Positions 1-7,077 of a stretch of DNA of 34,379 bases are shown here, in pieces (position 1 is the first letter of the stretch; every line of letters begins with the position of its first letter). Position numbers and translations under genes: made by a program. Origin of the DNA: an uncultured Clostridia bacterium (lineage in GTDB: Bacteria; Bacillota; Clostridia; TANB77; CAG-508); the NCBI GenBank assembly GCA_934148985.1, contig CAKPDO010000015.1:1-34379 (forward strand). Direction: 5' to 3'. The notes beneath the pieces are model-generated. The model was not told where the DNA came from. It ran no database searches and worked only from the letters and a program-made list of their open reading frames with translations.

Positions 1-2
1 TA

Positions 3-30
3 TTGCAAATTTTTAGAATTATAGTATAAT
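3..30 (+). promoter_or_regulatory. Sigma-A type promoter for a short transcript
   Basis: TTGCAA at 3-8 and TATAAT at 25-30 are separated by 16 nt. No plus-strand gene follows before the convergent asnS, so the transcript would end at the hairpin at 95-132. The same TTGCAA -35 box is used by several other promoters in this window. Confidence 0.55.
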
Positions 31-36
31 AATATT

Positions 37-135
37 GTAAATGACTTATGCAATTTTGCTCACCGAATGAGGGAGATGGTAATAAAATTACCAAAAATAG
101 ACATACTTAAGGGGAATCAAGTATGTCTATTTATT
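37..135 (+). ncRNA. Candidate small RNA of about 100 nt
   Basis: The segment lies between a good promoter (3-30) and a perfect hairpin (95-132), with no gene behind it on the same strand. It contains a weak CTCA/TGAG hairpin at 59-71 and a 6-bp GGTAAT/ATTACC hairpin at 78-92. An ATG at 48 opens 20 codons ending in the terminator loop but has no ribosome binding site. I do not recognise a known RNA family. It could also be a remnant leader whose gene was lost. The boundaries are inferred from the promoter and hairpin only. Confidence 0.35.
95..132 (+). terminator. Hairpin, probable terminator of the short transcript
   Basis: A perfect 14-bp stem (95-108 with 119-132) encloses a 10-nt loop. 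The 3' side runs into a short T-rich stretch (TTTATTAT), so termination strength is uncertain. Confidence 0.55.
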
Positions 136-193
136 ATACAGCATAAAAAGTGCAAAATTTGTCGAAATTACTGAAAAAGAAAAATAAATACAA

Positions 194-225
194 AAAAAGA
201 CATTTTTGGGCAAAAATGTCTTTTT
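194..225 (-). terminator. asnS terminator (bidirectional hairpin)
   Basis: An A/T-flanked stem has AAAAAGACATTTT on one side and its complement on the other, around a few-base loop. It lies just beyond the asnS stop codon and gives a U-tract on either strand. Confidence 0.75.
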
Positions 226-234
226 AAAAATATA

Positions 235-1626
235 CTAAAATTCACAATTTTTAGGAGTTCTAGGAAAAGGAATAACATCACGGATATTTTGCATACCAGT
301 CAAATACATCATAGCTCTTTCGAAACCTAAACCAAAACCAGAATGTTCAACACTACCATATTTTCTTAAGTCTAAATACCATAAGTACTCTTTTAAATCC
401 ATATTTAGTTCTTTCATTCTGTTAATTAATTTATCATAATTTTCTTCTCTTTGACTTCCACCTATAATTTCACCAATTCCAGGAGCTAAAAGGTCAGCTG
501 CTGCAACAGTTTTACCATCTGGGTTTTGCTTCATATAAAATGCTTTAATATCTTTTGGATAATCTGTTACAAAAACAGGTTTATTAAATATTTTTTCGCA
601 TAAATATCTTTCATGTTCTGTTTGAAGGTCAATACCCCAAGAAACTTTAAATTCGAATTCATCATTATGTTTTTCAAGTTCTTTAACTGCATCAGTGTAA
701 GAAATTCTTGCAAAATCAGAAGATATAACATTATGAAGTCTTTCAAGCAATGTATTATCGACAAATTGATTGAAAAATTCCATTTCTTCTGGGCAATTTT
801 CTAAAACATAAGAAAAAATATATTTAATCATTTCTTCAGCTAAATCCATATCATCAGATAAATCAGCAAAACTAATTTCTGGCTCAATCATCCAGAATTC
901 AGCGGCGTGTTTAACAGTGTTTGAATTTTCAGCTCTAAAAGTAGGACCAAATGTATAAACATTTCTAAATGCTGCACTATATGTTTCAACATCTAATTGA
1001 CCACTAACTGTTAGATGAGCTGGTTTACCAAAAAAGTCTTTAGAATAATCTACTTGTCCATCTTCAGTTTTTGGAACATTTGCTAGGTCAAATGAATTTA
1101 CATTAAACATTTCACCAGCACCTTCAGCGTCACTTGATGTAATTAGGGGAGTGTGTACATAGACAAATCCTTTTTCTTGGAAGAATTTGTGAATTGCATA
1201 TGATAAAACACTTCTAACTCTAAACACCGCATAAAATGTATTTGCACGTGGACGAAGGTGGGCAATTGTTCTTAAATATTCAAATGTATGTCTCTTTTTT
1301 TGCAATGGATAGTCATTATCACAAACATTAAATATTTCTACACTTTTTGCCTGAATTTCAAAAGCTTGCTTTGAATTTGGTGTTAATACAAGTTCACCTA
1401 TTACTTTTATTGATGAACTTAGTGTTAATTTTGAAAGCTCTTTAAAATTTGGTAAGTTATCAGATATTACAATTTGCACGTTTTTGAAAAATGAACCATC
1501 ATTTAATTCTATAAATCCAAAATTTTTAGATACTCTTATTGTACGAACCCATCCTTCTAAAGATATTTCCTTGTTTTCATATTTTTTGGTGTCTTTATAT
1601 AAATTTCTTATTATTAATTTTTCCAT
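235..1626 (-). CDS. asnS: Asparaginyl-tRNA synthetase
   Basis: Class II synthetase that charges tRNA-Asn with asparagine in the cytoplasm. The 463-residue length is normal for the family. An N-terminal OB-fold anticodon-binding domain (about residues 15-105, beginning near SLEGWVRTIR) precedes the class II core. Motif 2 is visible at FRAENSNTVKHAAEFWMIE, and motif 3 near the C-terminus at GFGLGFERAMMYLTG. The HAAEFWMIE form is typical of AsnRS rather than AspRS. The ATG is preceded by GGAGG at a good distance. It is monocistronic, with its own promoter (1658-1686) and terminator. There is no T-box in the short leader. Arg codons are AGA and CGT, and CGG is absent in frame. Confidence 0.97.
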   Translation of the reverse strand: MEKLIIRNLYKDTKKYENKEISLEGWVRTIRVSKNFGFIELNDGSFFKNVQIVISDNLPNFKELSKLTLSSSIKVIGELVLTPNSKQAFEIQAKSVEIFNVCDNDYPLQKKRHTFEYLRTIAHLRPRANTFYAVFRVRSVLSYAIHKFFQEKGFVYVHTPLITSSDAEGAGEMFNVNSFDLANVPKTEDGQVDYSKDFFGKPAHLTVSGQLDVETYSAAFRNVYTFGPTFRAENSNTVKHAAEFWMIEPEISFADLSDDMDLAEEMIKYIFSYVLENCPEEMEFFNQFVDNTLLERLHNVISSDFARISYTDAVKELEKHNDEFEFKVSWGIDLQTEHERYLCEKIFNKPVFVTDYPKDIKAFYMKQNPDGKTVAAADLLAPGIGEIIGGSQREENYDKLINRMKELNMDLKEYLWYLDLRKYGSVEHSGFGLGFERAMMYLTGMQNIRDVIPFPRTPKNCEF

Positions 1627-1657
1627 TATATGCCTCCATTTATTTTATTATGTGACT

Positions 1658-1686
1658 ATTATACAAAATTATTAGTGAAATTGCAA
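1658..1686 (-). promoter_or_regulatory. Sigma-A promoter of asnS
   Basis: On the minus strand TTGCAA (1681-1686) and TATAAT (1658-1663) are separated by 17 nt. It lies directly after the phoH terminator, so asnS is an independent unit. Confidence 0.8.
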
Positions 1687-1702
1687 GGAAAAATAATAGA
1701 AA

Positions 1703-1726
1703 GCCGCAGGTTTTTCAACCTGCGGC
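1703..1726 (-). terminator. phoH terminator
   Basis: A perfect 10-bp GC-rich stem (1703-1712 with 1717-1726) has a 4-nt loop and is followed on the minus strand by a T-rich run. It is much more GC-rich than native terminators here. Confidence 0.85.
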
Positions 1727-1744
1727 CAATAAAGGAGTTAATAA

Positions 1745-3166
1745 TTAGTATTTCATACGTCGGATTGCTTCTTCTGCAAGAGGACTTCTAACAGAATGTG
1801 GCAATGTGACCTGCCAAACTAATGGACTACCTTTCATACTTTCAGATGCATAAACAAGTCCATTAAAACGTTCACTTAAGTCTAAAGCACTGACCTGTGA
1901 AGGATCTCCCATCAAAACAATCTTACAATTATGTCCGGCACGTGTGATAATGTGAGGCATAGAGTATGGTGAGTAGTTCTGAGCTTCATCTAACATGAAG
2001 AAGGAATTTGTAATACTTCCTCCACGAAGAAAGTTAGCGGGTTCAAACTCAATGAACTTTCTTTCAAATAATTCGTAAATCGAGAATGAAATGTCTGTAT
2101 TCTCAAGTTCAGGGCTTACAGCCATTAACAGGTTCTTAATATTGTCCGCAAAACCTCGTGCATATGGAGAAAATTTTTCATCAATATTTCCTGGGAGATA
2201 TCCAAGTTTTTGATCTGGAATCATTTCTACAACAGGTGCAGAAACTAAAAGCTCTCTGTATTTTCCGATATTTTTTGGAGAATCATTGTATTTTGAAATG
2301 TTTTCCAAAGCAGATGAAATGGCTCCATAAGTCTTTCCTGAACCAGCGGATCCTTTTATAATAACTAAAGGAGCAATACTGGCTGGTGCAAGTAAACATT
2401 CCATCATCATTTTTTGCTCATCGTTCAAAGCTTTGTACCCTTCTGGGCAGTAATCACGATAGTAAGTCAATGGAACAAATTTTCCATTTGTATAACGAAC
2501 TACCAAATGTTCATTTTCTTTCTCCTTTTCTGGAGTAGAGAGAATATAGAACATGTTCTCAACCGGCGAAATAGATGGAGGCTCAATCAAGCTTTCAATC
2601 AAAATCCCTTCATCACATTCCCGGCTTTCAAGTGCAATATAGGATGTCAGGCTTGTAAAAATTTTTCCACCCTTTCCGGTATATTGCTCTTTTAGGGAAG
2701 GAGCAAGTTCATCTTTGAACGGTTCTGCATTAATTCCTAAAATCATAGCTTTTTGACGAATAACATGATTTTTAGAAATTAAGTGAACATCTTTGCCAGC
2801 TTTTTTTAGCTCTAAACACAACTGAAAGATTCTCTTATCATATTCAGAGAGTCCCTTCATGTTGAAAATAGAACTATCGAAAATTTTATTCTCAGCTTCT
2901 AAGATGTAAAATCTGCTGCCATTCTTTTGAACAAGTCCAGATTCAGAAGAATGTAACAAATCTACTTTTTCAAGGTTTCCTTCTGTGAGACTGTCAATAT
3001 AACTTAACAGTCCAGAAGCATTACGTCTTCTTTCTGGTGGAATTGCCTTTGTTCCTAATACCTCATAAACCGCCATAGGAATGACAATTTCATTGTCTTC
3101 TCCAAAATTCAATGGTGAAAAAGGAGAAGAAGTGCTTACCTTTGACCGAAATACAAATGTCTTCAT
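1745..3166 (-). CDS. PhoH family ATPase with degenerate N-terminal PIN-like domain
   Basis: This protein has the PIN plus PhoH architecture (Bacillus YlaK type), thought to couple an RNA helicase-like ATPase to a ribonuclease. The PhoH part shows Walker A GSAGSGKT (272-279), Walker B FFMLDEAQN (389-397), GDPSQ (420-424) and LPHSVRSPLAEEA near the end. I chose the ATG at 3166 (473 aa) because AAGGAG precedes it. The frame stays open 30 codons further upstream, but without start signals. The PIN region keeps the fold pattern (DNEIVIP, YEVLG, LISKNHV, LGINAEPF), yet the first catalytic Asp (usual LDTNV) is FRSKV and the usual SKD is SKN, so nuclease activity is doubtful. Base composition is richer in G+C than the neighbours, and two in-frame CGG Arg codons (R7, R182) are absent from native genes. 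Transfer is likely. Confidence 0.88.
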   Translation of the reverse strand: MKTFVFRSKVSTSSPFSPLNFGEDNEIVIPMAVYEVLGTKAIPPERRRNASGLLSYIDSLTEGNLEKVDLLHSSESGLVQKNGSRFYILEAENKIFDSSIFNMKGLSEYDKRIFQLCLELKKAGKDVHLISKNHVIRQKAMILGINAEPFKDELAPSLKEQYTGKGGKIFTSLTSYIALESRECDEGILIESLIEPPSISPVENMFYILSTPEKEKENEHLVVRYTNGKFVPLTYYRDYCPEGYKALNDEQKMMMECLLAPASIAPLVIIKGSAGSGKTYGAISSALENISKYNDSPKNIGKYRELLVSAPVVEMIPDQKLGYLPGNIDEKFSPYARGFADNIKNLLMAVSPELENTDISFSIYELFERKFIEFEPANFLRGGSITNSFFMLDEAQNYSPYSMPHIITRAGHNCKIVLMGDPSQVSALDLSERFNGLVYASESMKGSPLVWQVTLPHSVRSPLAEEAIRRMKY

Positions 3167-3238
3167 ATAAAAAGACTCCTTTCTTATGGTGTTCCAAAAA
3201 AATAAAAATTTGGAATCGGTTACTAAGTTACGAAAAGA

Positions 3239-3267
3239 ATTATAACATGAATACAATAAAAAATCAA
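3239..3267 (-). promoter_or_regulatory. Sigma-A promoter of phoH
   Basis: On the minus strand TTGATT (3262-3267) and TATAAT (3239-3244) are separated by 17 nt. The leader of about 65 nt contains a TTCCAAA/TTTGGAA hairpin (3192-3215). Confidence 0.75.
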
Positions 3268-3313
3268 CTGAATATGTAAACTATTTTTCAATTGGGGACG
3301 GGAGTAGCCTATT

Positions 3314-3368
3314 CAATTTTGGACGAAGTTCTTTTTGGTACTTTTTCAAAAAACTCCGTCCAAAATTG
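3314..3368. repeat. REP-like inverted repeat after spoIVA (diverged copy)
   Basis: Arms CAATTTTGGACG and CGTCCAAAATTG enclose AAGTTCTTTTTGG and its near complement, giving an imperfect hairpin that starts 1 nt after the spoIVA stop codon. The internal GTTCTTTTTGG matches the repeat family found between other genes of this window. It may also act as the spoIVA terminator. Confidence 0.6.
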
Positions 3369-3369
3369 G

Positions 3370-4848
3370 TTACAAAATAATACAAATCAATCCGCCGCTA
3401 CCTTCATTAACAATTCTTTCCAAAGTTTCTTGAAGTTTAACTTGTGCCTCTTCAGGCATCTTAGCAAGTTTGGCTTGTAAGCCCTCATTAACAAGTTCGT
3501 GTAAGCTTTTTCCAAAAATATTTGAATTCCAAATTTTTTGAGGATCACTTTCAAATCCTGAAAGTAAATAATTCACAAGTTCTTCTGATTGTTTTTCTGA
3601 ACCAACAATAGGAGATACTTCAGTTTCAATATTAGCTTTAATAATATGTAAACTTGGAGCTGTAGCCTTTAATTTGACACCGAAGCGAGAACCTTGTTTA
3701 ACCATTTCAGGTTCAGCCAAGACTAATTCGTCAATTGATGGAGTAACAATACCGTAACCTTTACGATTAACTTCATCTAAGGCTTCCGCAATCTTATCAT
3801 ATTTCTTTTTTGTAGAAGCAAGAGTAGTTATTATGGCAAATAAATCAGCCTCATTATTAATAGTAACTCCTGTCATTTGTGTTAAAACTTGATAAAATAG
3901 ATTTCCTTTTAATGTAATACTTATATTTATTCTACCAGTTCCAAGTTCAATATTATCAATATTTGTTTTAGTTATTAAATTTGTACTATTAATCATACTA
4001 CTACACGTAGTTGCTTCTTTTAATAGAGAAATATTATCAAATGCACCTTTAACGCTTTCAAATAATTCCTGTTTTAATGGATGAGAAAAATCCAAACCAT
4101 TAATCCATTTTGGAAAAGAAAAATTAACTTGACTAACAGGAAATTCATATAATATTTTAGAAAAGATATTTGTAATATCTGAAATGTCTAATTTAGCACA
4201 ATTTATAGGGAGAACGGTTGAACCATATTTCTCACACAGATTTGCTGCTAGGTTCTTTGTATCTGAATTTTCTGGATGTTCAGTGTTAAGTAAAATTATG
4301 AATGGTTTATTAATTGCTTTTAATTCGGAAACTACTCGCTCTTCAGCTGAAATATAGTCCTCTCTTGGAATTTCTGTAAAACTTCCATCTGTTGTAATTA
4401 AAATACCAATTGTAGAATGTTCTTCAATAACCTTTTTTGTGCCAATTTCAGCGGCTTGTTCAAATGGAATTTCTTCTTCTGACCAAGGAGTTTTTACCAT
4501 TCTCGGTTTATCATCTTCAAGATATCCGATACTGTTTGGAACCAAATATCCAACACAATCAACCAAACGTGTTTTTAGTTTTAAATTATTATCTATTGTA
4601 ATTTCTATCGCCTCATTTGGAACAAATTTAGGCTCTGTTGTCATTATTGTTTTTCCACCAGCACTTTGAGGGAGTTCATCTTTTGCACGCTCTTTTTTGT
4701 AATCATTATTAATGTTTGGAATTACAAGTAAATCCATAAATTTCTTTATAAAAGTAGATTTTCCGGTTCTTACAGGTCCTACAACTCCAACATATATATC
4801 ACCTTGAGTTCTTTTTGCAATATCTTGGTATAATCCGAGATTTTCCAT
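3370..4848 (-). CDS. spoIVA: Stage IV sporulation protein A, spore coat morphogenetic ATPase
   Basis: SpoIVA is made in the mother cell, polymerises on the forespore surface using ATP, and anchors the spore coat. The 492 residues match the length of the Bacillus protein. The N-terminal P-loop GPVRTGKST lies at about residues 24-32, a TTDGS motif follows, and the C-terminus GSGGLICIIL is the conserved hydrophobic end needed for membrane anchoring through SpoVM. AGGAGG precedes the ATG by a normal distance. A possible sigma-E promoter lies at 4896-4925. The gene is intact, has no in-frame CGG, and is transcribed away from the rimP operon. An intact coat gene argues that this lineage still sporulates. 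Confidence 0.97.
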   Translation of the reverse strand: MENLGLYQDIAKRTQGDIYVGVVGPVRTGKSTFIKKFMDLLVIPNINNDYKKERAKDELPQSAGGKTIMTTEPKFVPNEAIEITIDNNLKLKTRLVDCVGYLVPNSIGYLEDDKPRMVKTPWSEEEIPFEQAAEIGTKKVIEEHSTIGILITTDGSFTEIPREDYISAEERVVSELKAINKPFIILLNTEHPENSDTKNLAANLCEKYGSTVLPINCAKLDISDITNIFSKILYEFPVSQVNFSFPKWINGLDFSHPLKQELFESVKGAFDNISLLKEATTCSSMINSTNLITKTNIDNIELGTGRINISITLKGNLFYQVLTQMTGVTINNEADLFAIITTLASTKKKYDKIAEALDEVNRKGYGIVTPSIDELVLAEPEMVKQGSRFGVKLKATAPSLHIIKANIETEVSPIVGSEKQSEELVNYLLSGFESDPQKIWNSNIFGKSLHELVNEGLQAKLAKMPEEAQVKLQETLERIVNEGSGGLICIIL

Positions 4849-4895
4849 TTTCTTACCTCCTATGTACTAAAAAATAGTTGTACTTGCTTTTAGTA

Positions 4896-4925
4896 ATTTA
4901 TATGAGAGGAATTTTGGTTTATGAC
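4896..4925 (-). promoter_or_regulatory. Candidate sigma-E promoter of spoIVA
   Basis: On the minus strand TCATAAA (4918-4924) is followed after 13 nt by CATATAAAT (4896-4904), resembling the sigma-E consensus (KMATATT, CATAYAHT). spoIVA is sigma-E controlled in Bacillus. The match is partial. Confidence 0.4.
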
Positions 4926-4987
4926 ATGAAAATATAATTTATTTTTTGCAAAATTTCTAGTTTTGCTAAAAAAATCCGTGTAAATGC

Positions 4988-5016
4988 TTGCAATTGCTTG
5001 AAAAAAGGTGTATACT
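4988..5016 (+). promoter_or_regulatory. Sigma-A promoter of the rimP-nusA-infB operon
   Basis: TTGCAA (4988-4993) and TATACT (5011-5016) are separated by 17 nt. The leader contains a 9-bp hairpin (5041-5065, arms AGAGCG/CGCTCT plus inner pairs) without a U-tract. Confidence 0.8.
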
Positions 5017-5092
5017 ATAAAAAGCATAAAGAGAAAGGAAAGAGCGGGAGCAAAAATCTCGCTCTTAATTCTTGTAAAATAGGAGGTAAAAT

Positions 5093-5551
5093 TTGGCAAA
5101 AATAGAAGAAAAGGTTGAAACCTTAGTAAAAGACAAAATTGAAAAAATAGGCTATGAATTATATGACGTATTATATGTAAAAGAAGGTTCAAATAAAATC
5201 CTTAGAATAGTAATAGACAATGAAAATGGAATTTCGTTAGATGATTGTGAAAAAGTTAATAATGAAATAAAAGAAATCATTGACGAAGCAAATCCAATAG
5301 AAGAACAATACTTTTTAGAAATATCATCACCAGGGATAGAAAGATTATTAAGAAAAGATTGGCAATTAAAAAAATTTAAAGGAATAGAAGTAAATATCAA
5401 ACTATTCAAAAAAGACGAAAATGGTAAAAAAGAATATACAGGAATTTTAGGAGACATAACAGAAAATACATTAGATGTTGAAGTAGAAGATGAAAACATA
5501 ACAATAGACAGAAAAATTATATCACAAGTAAAAACAGTTTATACCGAATAA
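5093..5551 (+). CDS. rimP: Ribosome maturation factor RimP
   Basis: RimP assists 30S subunit maturation. The 152-residue length and the order just upstream of nusA are typical. Recognisable family pieces are the N-terminal VKDKIEKIGYELYDVLYVKE, DCEKVNNEI, the conserved LEISSPGIERLLRKDWQ near residues 80-96, and an Sm-like C-terminal domain. The start codon is TTG, preceded by AGGAGG six bases upstream. It is the first gene of the translation-factor operon and is followed by a REP-like repeat before nusA. Confidence 0.95.
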   Translation: MAKIEEKVETLVKDKIEKIGYELYDVLYVKEGSNKILRIVIDNENGISLDDCEKVNNEIKEIIDEANPIEEQYFLEISSPGIERLLRKDWQLKKFKGIEVNIKLFKKDENGKKEYTGILGDITENTLDVEVEDENITIDRKIISQVKTVYTE

Positions 5552-5562
5552 AAAAATGTCCA

Positions 5563-5622
5563 AAAAAGAACCGGTCCCAAAAGAACAAAAATGGGCACAA
5601 AAAGAACCGGTCCCAATGTGCC
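5563..5622. repeat. Two direct REP-like copies between rimP and nusA
   Basis: Two identical copies of AAAAAGAACCGGTCCCAA lie at 5563-5580 and 5599-5616, 36 bp apart. The second sits inside a GGCAC/GTGCC stem (5594-5598 with 5618-5622). The repeat ends about 20 nt before the nusA ATG and is followed by CAAGAAAGGAAGA, which includes the ribosome binding site. Confidence 0.8.
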
Positions 5623-5641
5623 AAGAAAGGAAGAATAAAAA

Positions 5642-6763
5642 ATGAAAGCAATTGATAATAAAGAATTAATACTAGCATTAGAAGACCTAGAAAAAGAAAA
5701 AGGAATAAAAAAAGAATATTTATTAGAATCAATCGAATCAGCATTAGTAACAGCATACAAAAGAAATTTTGATGCATTAGAAAATGTAAAAGTAGTAATG
5801 GATAAACAAACAGGAGCAACATATGTATATTCTATAAAGGAAGTTGTAGAAAGAGCAAATGACCCTGTACAGGAAATAAGTTTAGATGAAGCAAAAAAAA
5901 TAAATAAGTCAATACAAATAGGAGATAATGTAGAAATTGAAATTGTTCCAAAAAATTTCGGAAGAATTGCAGCACAAACAGCAAAACAAGTTATAGTTCA
6001 AAAAATAAGAGAAGCAGAAAGAGAAATTATTTATACTGAATATAGTGACAAAAAAGGAGAAATAGTTTCTGGTCCAATTCAAAAATCAGAAAAAGGTATT
6101 GTTGTAATGGACTTAGGAAAACTTGAGGGAGTTATGCCTTTAAAGGAACAAATTCCAACAGAAAATTATAATGTAAATGATAAAATAAAAGCTTATGTTG
6201 TTGATGTTGAAAAAGGAGAAAAAGGAGCACCACAAGTAATTGTTTCTAGAAGTCATCCAGATTTTGTAAGAAAGCTTTTAGAGTTTGAAATACCTGAAAT
6301 ATATGAGGGATTAATTGAAATAAAAAGTGTTTCTCGTGACCCAGGAAAAAGAAGTAAAGTCGCAGTATATTCATCTGACCCAAATATTGACCCAGTAGGT
6401 TCTTGTGTAGGCCAACGTGGAATACGTATTCAAAATGTAATAAATGAATTACATGGAGAAAAAATTGATGTTATAGAATGGAGCCCAGATATTTCAATAT
6501 ACATAGCAGCAGCATTACTTCCAGCAAAAATAATGGCTGTTGATAGTAAAGAGGATGAAAGATTTGCTCAGGTTATAGTTCCAGATGACCAATTATCTTT
6601 AGCAATAGGTAAAGCTGGTCAAAATGCAAGACTTGCGGCCAAACTTACAAATTGGAAAATTGATATAAAATCTGAAAGTCAATTTAGAAAGATGCTTGAA
6701 GAAAAAGAAAATACATCTTCAGATAATAGCGAAGGGGAAAATACAGAGGTGAGCGAAGAATAA
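5642..6763 (+). CDS. nusA: Transcription termination/antitermination factor NusA
   Basis: NusA binds RNA polymerase and nascent RNA and modulates pausing, termination and antitermination. The N-terminal polymerase-binding domain spans about residues 1-125. An S1 domain follows (about 135-200, GEIVSGPIQKSEKGIVVMDL). Next come two KH domains, with GXRG-like loops GQRGIRI (257-263) and GKAGQNARLA (323-332). The C-terminal acidic repeats of the E. coli protein are absent, as usual in Firmicutes (373 aa). An acidic tail ends the protein. AAAGGAAG precedes the ATG. Confidence 0.97.
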   Translation: MKAIDNKELILALEDLEKEKGIKKEYLLESIESALVTAYKRNFDALENVKVVMDKQTGATYVYSIKEVVERANDPVQEISLDEAKKINKSIQIGDNVEIEIVPKNFGRIAAQTAKQVIVQKIREAEREIIYTEYSDKKGEIVSGPIQKSEKGIVVMDLGKLEGVMPLKEQIPTENYNVNDKIKAYVVDVEKGEKGAPQVIVSRSHPDFVRKLLEFEIPEIYEGLIEIKSVSRDPGKRSKVAVYSSDPNIDPVGSCVGQRGIRIQNVINELHGEKIDVIEWSPDISIYIAAALLPAKIMAVDSKEDERFAQVIVPDDQLSLAIGKAGQNARLAAKLTNWKIDIKSESQFRKMLEEKENTSSDNSEGENTEVSEE

Positions 6764-6804
6764 AAATATAAAACCAAAAGAGAGAAAAAAGGAGAAGATT
6801 TAGT

Positions 6805-7077
6805 TTGAAAAAAATACCACAAAGAACTTGTATAGGATGCAATAGCAAAAAAGACAAAAAGGACTTGGTTAGAATTGTAAAAAATAAAGATGGTGAAATT
6901 TTTGTTGATTTAACCGGTAAAAAAGATGGTAGAGGAGTTTATCTTTGCAAATCTGAAGAGTGTCTAAATAAAGCTATAAAAAGTAAGAAAATCTCAAGAG
7001 CATTTGAAATGGAGATTGAAAATAATATATATGAAAGCTTAAGAAAAGCTATTAATGGGGGTGAAATTATTGGGTAA
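6805..7077 (+). CDS. ylxR: YlxR family RNA-binding protein
   Basis: A 90-residue protein of the DUF448/YlxR family, with the hallmark RTCIGCNSKKDKKDLVRIV near the N-terminus and RGVYLCKSEECLNKA in the middle. The family is encoded between nusA and infB. Bacillus YlxR is reported as a nucleoid-associated or RNase P-binding regulator. The start is TTG with AAAGGAGAAG upstream. The L7Ae-like gene ylxQ that normally follows is missing; the stop overlaps the start of infB. Confidence 0.93.
   Translation: MKKIPQRTCIGCNSKKDKKDLVRIVKNKDGEIFVDLTGKKDGRGVYLCKSEECLNKAIKSKKISRAFEMEIENNIYESLRKAINGGEIIG

Noticed and set aside
59..92. A fluoride or other known riboswitch in the leader at the window start
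   Set aside because: The GAGATGG-like piece is short, the conserved core of known classes is absent, and no gene follows on that strand.
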